64,000 nt of DNA from Heterodera schachtii (taxonomy: Eukaryota > Nematoda > Chromadorea > Rhabditida > Heteroderidae): positions 3,280,595 to 3,344,594 of the forward strand of contig SIJG01000004.1 of NCBI GenBank assembly GCA_023374025.1, written 5' to 3'. The notes under the pieces are model-generated. The model had not been told where the DNA came from. It saw only the letters and a list, made by a program, of their open reading frames with translations, and searched no databases. Position 1 is the first letter of the stretch; every line of letters begins with the position of its first letter. The position numbers and the translations under genes are program-made. Shown here in pieces: positions 57,276-64,000 of this stretch.

Positions 57276-58306
57276 GTGTGGATGGACATTCTCCCATCTT
57301 TTGAACGTGTTGAACTCGGCCTCAAAATGGCATTGCTTTCCGACCGTTTCGATGTTTTGGTGGACGCGCATTTTGATGGCAAAAGCGAATTAACGCTTTG
57401 GAGAGCAATCGAAATTGAAGAGGGCATTGGAATGCCTAAACTTTCTGTCGATTTTGCGGATTTTCCATTTCCTGAGCATCCGCTGCCCAACAAAATTCGT
57501 TTTAAGGATATTCGGATTGAGTAATTCAACATTTTTTAAATTTCTGATCTATCTAATACTTCCTTTTTCAGCTACATTGACTATCTCCGTTCCAACACGC
57601 TATCTTGGAATTCTGAACAGTGGAAAATTGGACAATTTGCGTCGTTTCATTTCGTCAAAAATTCTCACCGATCTTGATCAATTGCGTTCGATCGATTCCG
57701 GTCTTCTGTGCCCCGATGCGATTGGTGATCATTTTGATGGGCCAAATGCAACTGCCGAACAAATTCTGTCCAAAATGGTTGCACACTCCGAGCAAAGATG
57801 GGCAACCAAAGCAATTGCGTTTCCGTGCTTATGTGGGCCGACAAAATCTCGAATGGCTCAACAATTTCCGAGAGGTGATCACTGATCAGCCATATTTTCA
57901 TTAAACGATGACTAATTGATTGATTTCATTGCCCTTGATTTACGCTTTATTTTTGTTTAGGCATTTCGCCATGCCACCACTTCTTCTTGTGTCAGTTACA
58001 CTGTTCACTTTACTCTGTCCGCGTCACAAAATTGTGCCATTTGAATTGGAGAATGAACGGACCAAAAAAAGCTGACATTGAAGAAGGAACATATTTATTG
58101 GCTATTGAAGCGATGCCCAATTAGTGAAAAGGCGGCGACGAATCAATGGGAAAACGACGGAAATTTGGATGCCAATTTGAACAATATCCATTTTCATTTT
58201 TGGGGCGGCAGGAATTGCATTGGGTGAGCAGCAATAGCAATTTTTGAAATTGTCGAAATTTAAAAATAAAAATAATTTTAGGCCATTATCGCCATCAGCG
58301 GAATAA
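57276..58306 (+). pseudogene. Type A F-box-like gene, 5' truncated and frameshifted (A15)
   Basis: Exon 2 from 57276 to 57520 (VWMDILPSFERVELG...), exon 3 57572-57874 with a large deletion after YIDYLRSNTLSW, a shift at AGTGGAAAATTGG, and an extra A at CCAAAATGG; exon 4 57961-58223 shifted near 58030; tail 58282-58306 (PLSPSAE). Multiple lesions. Confidence 0.8.
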
Positions 58307-58309
58307 GAA

Positions 58310-58780
58310 AAAGATGAAGAGGATCAAAGCAACGGAAATTAATTAATTATATTTGATGAAATGGTCCATCTCTCTCAGTAATTGGAATTTGATTTGATGC
58401 TCTCATTTTCTCTCGTCTGAAATACTTTTGTTGATTCTTTCGTTCGAATATACAAAATATAAATTTATTTGCTTGCTTTTTTATGAGAGAATTTCTCCAA
58501 AAAAGGATCGAGCAATCATTTATTAAATAATCCATTATGCTAGAAAAAAGTAAAAATAACCCCTTTAAGAATTTATTTACATATTTTGATACATATTTCT
58601 GGGTTTTTGTACATATTTCATAACATATTTTAGCATTTTTTATACATGTTTTATTTACATATTACAAACAAATTATACACAATACAATATTGAAATGGCA
58701 CAGTGCCAACATCATTTCATCAGTCATTATAATCGCATCAATCAACCAATAAATTAATTCATTCATTTCTGCTGCTGATC
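58310..58780. other. Intergenic between convergent genes
   Basis: 3'-flank motif variant at about 58350 (TTTGATGAAATGGTCCATCT), then AT-rich sequence. No gene. Confidence 0.45.
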
Positions 58781-58950
58781 AGTCGACCCGGGAGAAGCGA
58801 CGTCAAGAAGACTGAAAAACGATGATGATTTAATTGCACTTTTGCAAGATCATTCAATTTTTATGAGTCGAACCAAAATGAAGTTTTAAAATTGTTCACC
58901 GTTCGTCAAATCCGCCGTCTCTGATCAAAAAGCGAATATGATTCATTGGA

Positions 58951-60337
58951 TCATTTATTCAACACTTCATCCCTCACATTTAGCCATTTCCTGTCATCCC
59001 AACCAATTGGACAACGGGTGAGCAGAAAATAATTTTCATAATGTTCCAGTGTCAATTTCTCCACAGTCACTTCGTTGATCAGTTCAAATTGCACAATGGA
59101 GCCAATTAAATTGGACGAAAATCTCAAGAAAATGCGGAAAGTAATTGGCGAAGAAGCATTGGAAAAGCCCTAAAAATGAGACAAAAATCACAAAAAAAAA
59201 ACCAATTAAATAAAGGGGGGATGATCCACCGTTTTCAGCTGTTCAATCGTTGAAGACCATTGATCCACCGATGAATTAACAAGGCATTTGAACCACTTCG
59301 GCACACTATCCGGACTTGGCGTGAACAACCATTTTGCCACCGCTTGGCCATCCGTCGCATTGGCACTTTCGTCGGGCGGAAAAGCGGGGAGAATGTCATC
59401 ATCAAACAACACAGCGCGAAGTGATGGACATTCGTTGAGCAGTGACGGGGCCAATTGGCGCATACGGCGAAAAGCGATGGTGTTCAAAAACATCACATCA
59501 ATGGAGTTGCGGAACATTGGCAAAATGTTGAGCAAAACAAAGTCCAAAATGCGATCATTGCCCATGGTAATTTCCAAATCCGTTGAACAGACGGCGAAAA
59601 ACCGATGAAAACGGCGGAGAAATGCGATGACATTTTGATCGATGTAACTGAAAAGCCGAAAATATAGACGAAAAATTGCAAATTAATCAATTTTTTACAT
59701 GATCTGAATGCGTCTGAATCCAATGATTTTGTTCGGCAGCGGATTAAGCGGAATTGGCAATGCTTTTCCATGGCAATTGACAATTTGCATTTTCTTCGAG
59801 CCATTCTCTCCATTTTGGCTTTGAATTCCAATAAATGCCAATGTCCATTTTCGCGTTTTGAAGTGTTCATCGACGTAAAAGTTGAATCGGTGACTGATCA
59901 TTGAAATGCCAAAGCCAAGCTGACGAGGCGGCAGCAAATCGAACACACAAAGCCAACAATCGGCGGAGATGAAACTGAAGAAAAAGGAAAACAATATTTA
60001 AAATTTGAAATTTTAAAATTGGCATTTTAATTTTACATCGCTTTTGCCATCTTTTCCTCCGCTTCATTTTGGTTGTCTGATGACATTTTGTCGGAGCAAA
60101 TTGTTATGACAGTTTCCGGCACTTTTTCAATTGTTAAGACAGTTTCCGGCACTTTTTCAATTTTGCGATGGCCTCGTTGTTTTGGTGGTTTTTTGAAACG
60201 GTCCCAATACTTCAAAAGAATGGCACAACAAATGACAAACATTGGCACAGCGATCAGACTAAAAATTGGGAAGGAAAAGGGTAAATGTCGAAAAGAAAAA
60301 AATTTCAAAAAACGTACAAAATCACTTTTAAAGACAT
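58951..60337 (-). CDS. Type B membrane-anchored F-box-like protein, 384 aa
   Basis: Exons 60318-60337, 60037-60258, 59699-59974, 59230-59647 and 58951-59169 join in phase. Residues 1-25 (MSLKVIFLIAVPMFVICCAI LL) form an N-terminal membrane segment; a basic linker has a duplicated EKVPETV; then the F-box-like FISADCWLCVFDLLPPRQLG F; exon 4 YIDQNVIAFLRRF ... FPPDESANATDGQAVAKWLF TP; exon 5 QFELINEVTVEKLTLEHY. It ends early by an in-frame TGA (58951). The usual tail exon (LLDVASPGSTDQQQK) is still present at about 58785-58830. TATA box at 60426-60433. An anchored F-box-type adaptor is inferred. Confidence 0.8.
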
Positions 60338-60439
60338 TGTCAGAGAGAAAAAGTTGAAGAGAGAGACGAACACAAATAAATGGCGAATGAAAAATTAATA
60401 ATGAAAAATGATGGAGGAGCAACCGCTTTTATACTATTT

Positions 60440-60933
60440 TGATATTTGTGTATTACCTAGACTTTTTGTTCGAATCTGGGTTAGGGTCCGAATCGGGTCA
60501 AAATAGATGCCAGAATTGGCCCGAAAACCCCTTAAAAATCATACAATAAACGTGAATTTATGTGAAAAAAAATTCGACTTTTTTTAGAATTTTGTTCGAG
60601 TCCGGGTATAAATGGTCGTTTTTTGAGCATTGCTATAAAAGGCCTCCTTCCTCTCCCATTCTTTTTCATTCGCTCACTTTTAAAGAAAAATAAACCCTTC
60701 TAAAAAATGACCCAGAAAAATTTCAGAACAAAAACACCATTAAGAACAAAAAATTTTGCTTTTTTCGGTTCCGTGCGAAATTATTATTTTTTCATTTTGT
60801 TTTCGAAAATATTTTTATGGTTTTTGCATATGTATGTACCTCTGTTCGCTTAGTAAAAGCTTATCAATAGCTTCTAGACATATGAAGCTTTCGAATGATG
60901 TCAATTTATAAAATGGCCAATCAAGAAAAGTTA
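60440..60933. other. Intergenic between divergent type B genes
   Basis: Repeats of the TTCGAATCTGGGT type at 60470-60620; GCTTTCGAATGATGTC (60888) belongs to the shared MITE inner motif. No gene. Confidence 0.45.
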
Positions 60934-61385
60934 GGTTCTAATGCACTTTATGAGTCCAATCGAGTTTTATGAGTCCAAAGGTATTTTATGAGTCCAATGA
61001 ACTGACAATACCTGATTTTTATACAATAACTTTGTTCATGATCGAACAAACCCTATCTTTTTGGTATCATTCGAAAGCACAAAGTCTAATAATGTAATAA
61101 TACGAGAAAACAAGAGAATTCTAACATTTCAAGAAAGTTACAAACGAAAATAATCAACAATTACTTAATTAATCATATCTTTTTTGGTAATTGCCTAAAC
61201 GCTGCGATTTTTTATATATTTTAGCTTCGTTACACTTTGTGCTTTCGAATGATACCAAAAAGATAGGTGTTGTTCAAACATGAACAAAGTTATTGTATAA
61301 AAATCAGGTATTGTCAGTTGATTGGACTCATAAAATACCTTTGGACTCATAAAAGTCGATTGGACTCATAAAGTGCATTAGAGCC
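60934..61385. mobile_element. GG-ended foldback element, 452 bp
   Basis: Ends GGTTCTAATGCACTTTATGA and, inverted, GGCTCTAATGCACTTTATGA; repeated ATGAGTCCAA units. The 8-bp TSD AAAAGTTA is at 60926-60933 and 61386-61393. Inner arm GGTATCATTCGAAAGCACAA. Confidence 0.92.
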
Positions 61386-61626
61386 AAAAGTTATGATGCT
61401 TTAAACTTGGCTAATAATTGTAAGACAGAACTGACCCCTACCGATCGATCTCCCCCCCCCCCCCCCCTCCAATTTGTCCCGCTCCTTTTATTTCTTGATT
61501 AAATTCAACTTTTATATGAAGAATCTGCTGATTTCACAATTCACATTCCTAATTTATTTGTTTTTTTCGATTTTTAAGCTAATTTAAATCCGTCGAAAAT
61601 TGTCTTAATAATTTCCCCTCAACAAA

Positions 61627-63019
61627 ATGTCAGACCGCCGAAAAGAAGCGGAGGAGAAAATGGCAAAAGCAATGTAAAATTAAAAATGCCAATTTTCAAT
61701 TTCAATTTAAAATTTTGTTTTCCTTTTCTTCAGTTTTATCTCCGCCGATTGTTGGCTTTGTGTGTTCGATCTGCTTCCGGCTTATCAACTTGGCCTCGAA
61801 ATTGCACTGATTAACCGCCGCTTTGACTTTTACGTCGATGAACACTTCAAGACGCGGCGCTGGGCTCTGAGATCAATGGAAATTAAATCAAAATTCGAAG
61901 CGGATGGCACAATGGGAATGGATATTTTCAATTTCAATGGAAAACAATTGCCAATTCCGCAAAAAATGCTGCCAAAGAAAGTCGTCGGATTCGAGCGCAT
62001 CAGCATCTCGTAAAATAGACGCTACATAAAAGTATTAGACATTTCCCATTCGTTTTCAGTTTCATCGACCAAAATGTGATCGCTTTTCTCCACCGATTGA
62101 GTCCACTTTTCGCCTCCTGTCCGGTTAATTTGGCCTTCGGCACGAACAATGAGTGCATTTTGGCGTTGATTTTGAACAAAATTTGGCAAACGCTCGGAAA
62201 AAACATTCATGGCATCGAATCGTACGCCAGTTTTTTACACCGTTTGCGACAAAGCGTCCCGTCACTGCTCAACGATTGTCCAGCGCTTCGTTTTGTCTCT
62301 TTATATTATGACGGTTTCTTTGCCGAATTTCCTGCCGATGATAGTGCCATGGCATCGGAAGGACAAGCGATGGCCACACTTCAAAACGATGTGCCAAAGG
62401 TGTTAATCTGCACGTTGGACGCGGATGATGGGAATTCGGCGTCGAGGATTGAAGCGTTCAAAGCGGTGATTTTCAATGATTTATTTGGCTTTTTTACGTT
62501 TTTTTTTTGGGTTCGTTTAATGGCCACCTCTGCCATAAAAGTTGTAAATCTTTTGGTTTTTCGTGTCCCCCTCCCAACCGAAAAGTGGCATTCATTTCGT
62601 ATTTCTTAACCAATTTTTTCCCACATTTTTAGGCATTTGCCTCGGCTTCATCTCCGGTCTGTTTCATTGTCGTCATTTGGGTTTTTCCTTCGTCTTTTGC
62701 TGCCCCCATTGTGCCATTTGTGCTGACCAATGAATTGACCCGTGAACAATTGGCATTGAAAGAAACTGAGAAAAGCGACGACTGTTTTGTGTTGGTCCGT
62801 TGTCCAATTGTGCGAGACGCGAGCAAATGGACAAAATGGGAAGAGGAAGCGATTGGATGGGAATGTTTTGATCAGTCGAATAAAATTGTATTTAATGTGG
62901 ACGAAATCGGGGACGGGTCTGTGTAATGCTTAAACAAAAACCAAATTTATTGCTTTTCTTTTTCGATTTTTAGACTTCTCGACGCAATGCCCGGCCCGAG
63001 TGATCAGCAGCAGAAGTGA
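61627..63019 (+). CDS. Type B F-box-like protein without membrane anchor, 354 aa
   Basis: Exons 61627-61673, 61734-62009, 62060-62465, 62633-62922 and 62974-63019. It starts MSDRRKEAEEKMAKA, which corresponds to the end of exon 2 in the anchored copy, so the anchor exon is absent. Then FISADCWLCVFDLLPAYQLG LEIALINRRFDFYVDEHFK; exon 3 FIDQNVIAFLHRLSPLF ... FPADDSAMASEGQAMA, lacking the usual KWLFTP (in-frame deletion); exon 4 VPFVLTNELTREQLALKET ... RCPIVRDASKWTKWEEEAIG; tail LLDAMPGPSDQQQK. Cytosolic or nuclear location is likely. Confidence 0.85.
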
Positions 63020-63024
63020 ATGAA

Positions 63025-63770
63025 TGATTTGCTGAGAAGTGATCGACAAATTTGAATTGCGGCATTGGATAATGAATTTGACGTTTATAAAATTGTTCTT
63101 TTTGTTGCTTGATCAATTGTATTGTTAAAAAATGATCGATTTTATTGATTTATGGAAAATAATTGACGTACTCATAATTGATATTATTATTTTTAAATGG
63201 TTAACATATTTGTTTGTTAGTACAATTTACGAGACAATGATGGGGCAGGGGTGAGGGGTGGGGCTCGATCGCGGCCGAGGATTTTGGCCAAGCGGATTTA
63301 AGGAGCTAAACTCTGAAATTCACAATTTTTTGGGCAATTCGGCGAAGAAAAACAATTTTATAAAATCAGTAGCTCTCTCTCTCTCTTAAAAAAAATCAAA
63401 GAAAAGCAAGGAAATTCTTTGCGGAAGCAAAAAGGAATGAAAAAGTGATTGATGAATGAAAGAAAATGGAAAGGGAATGATGGCTTTTATACAGGGTTCC
63501 CAGATCTGAGGCTTTAGCCTCATTTTGTGGTTTTTTGATAGGTCAAAGAGGCTATATTTTCAAAATGAGGCTTTTTGTGGTTTTTTGAGAAATTTTGAGG
63601 TTTGGGTTATTTGACATTCATTTGGACCAATTTTGAATCCCGGACCCGAATTCGAACAAAAAGTCGAAAACTCAAAATTTTCAAAATTCAATTTATGTTC
63701 GTAGCGGTACAGAATGACCATTCTTTGATATCCCAAAGGTTTGTGACCAAATATAAAAGATATAATAATC
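63025..63770. repeat. Intergenic with a truncated hAT-type end
   Basis: CAGGGTTCCCAGATCTGAGG at 63494 through about 63600 is the left end of the 36101-type element; a TTCGAAC repeat follows at 63630-63670. No gene in 63025-63490. Confidence 0.55.
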
Positions 63771-63773
63771 AAG

Positions 63774-63944
63774 ACAAAAGTTTCAGAATAAAAATGCCAT
63801 TTTACGTTTCTTTTTTACATTTTTTGTTGTCGCTTGATTTTCTTATTGTTTAGGAAAGAATTTTCAAACAATTATCTATTTATTCTGCTGATTGTGTCAC
63901 CAATTAATCGTAAAACGGCAAAAGTGTGCTAATTGCAGCAAAAA
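63774..63944 (+). promoter_or_regulatory. Upstream block of the last type A gene
   Basis: AAAAGTTTCAGAATAAAAAT GCCATTTTACG ... GTGTCACCAATTAATCGTAAAACGGC ... CTAATTGCAGCAAAAA, almost identical to 17664-17825. Confidence 0.5.
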
Positions 63945-63955
63945 ATGAACAGACG
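63945..63955 (+). CDS. Type A F-box-like gene, first exon only (A16, runs off the window)
   Basis: ATGAACAGACG followed by the donor GTAAGG, identical to exon 1 of the other members. Intron 1 reaches the window end, so the F-box exon should lie about 50 bp further right. Confidence 0.7.
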
Positions 63956-64000
63956 GTAAGGAAATTTTTAAAAATTTAAAAATTTCCATTAATTGTTCCC

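Overview
The window looks like nuclear DNA of a plant-parasitic cyst nematode (Globodera/Heterodera type). It is AT-rich, the genes have short phase-conserved GT-AG introns, and the dominant gene family matches what I remember of the F-box-like families expanded in Globodera. That assignment rests on recognition and was not searched.

Two related gene types fill the window. Type A has about 18 loci. Each starts with an 11-nt coding exon (Met-Asn-Arg-Arg), then an F-box-like exon (WICGDVWMDILPSF...), a long third exon (YIDHSVIAFLRSNKQIW... to ...WLHTPSKNGQPKRL), a fourth exon (AFLRATTSVSY...PFELVNERT...LLKRCPI) and a tiny acidic tail exon (PLSPPAEEEK...). Type B (FISADCWLCVFDLLPPRQLG...) has the same intron phases; its upstream copies carry an N-terminal membrane-anchor exon. 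Type A genes are on + from 0 to 22 kb, on - from 25 to 57 kb, and on + again at 57-58 kb and at the right edge. Complete or nearly complete type A genes: 3027, 5007, 17826, 20524, 26826(-), 34776(-), 38265(-), 45353(-) and 56689(-). Complete type B genes: 60337(-) and 61627(+). The remaining copies are frameshifted, truncated, chimeric or interrupted.

Other genes: a small two-finger C2H2 gene (38.7-39.0 kb, -), two tandem copies of a retropepsin-fold (DDI1-like) gene (42.1-43.3 and 46.5-47.2 kb, +), and a short secreted Asn-rich peptide gene (2.5-2.7 kb, -).

The space between and inside the genes is packed with inverted-repeat mobile elements whose target-site duplications (TSDs) can be read directly, most of them 8 bp: short GG-ended elements, hAT-type CAGGG/TAGGG elements, two ~950-bp foldback elements with a GC-rich palindromic core, and a 2.1-kb Mutator-like element with FLYWCH/OTU-like coding remnants and a 10-bp TSD. 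There are also the 3' end of a Ty3/gypsy retrotransposon next to an assembly gap, and a 5.6-kb unit with LTR-like ends holding about 80 copies of a 31-bp minisatellite that is open in all three forward frames. Several insertions sit inside family exons or introns, so gene duplication and element insertion have both shaped this locus.
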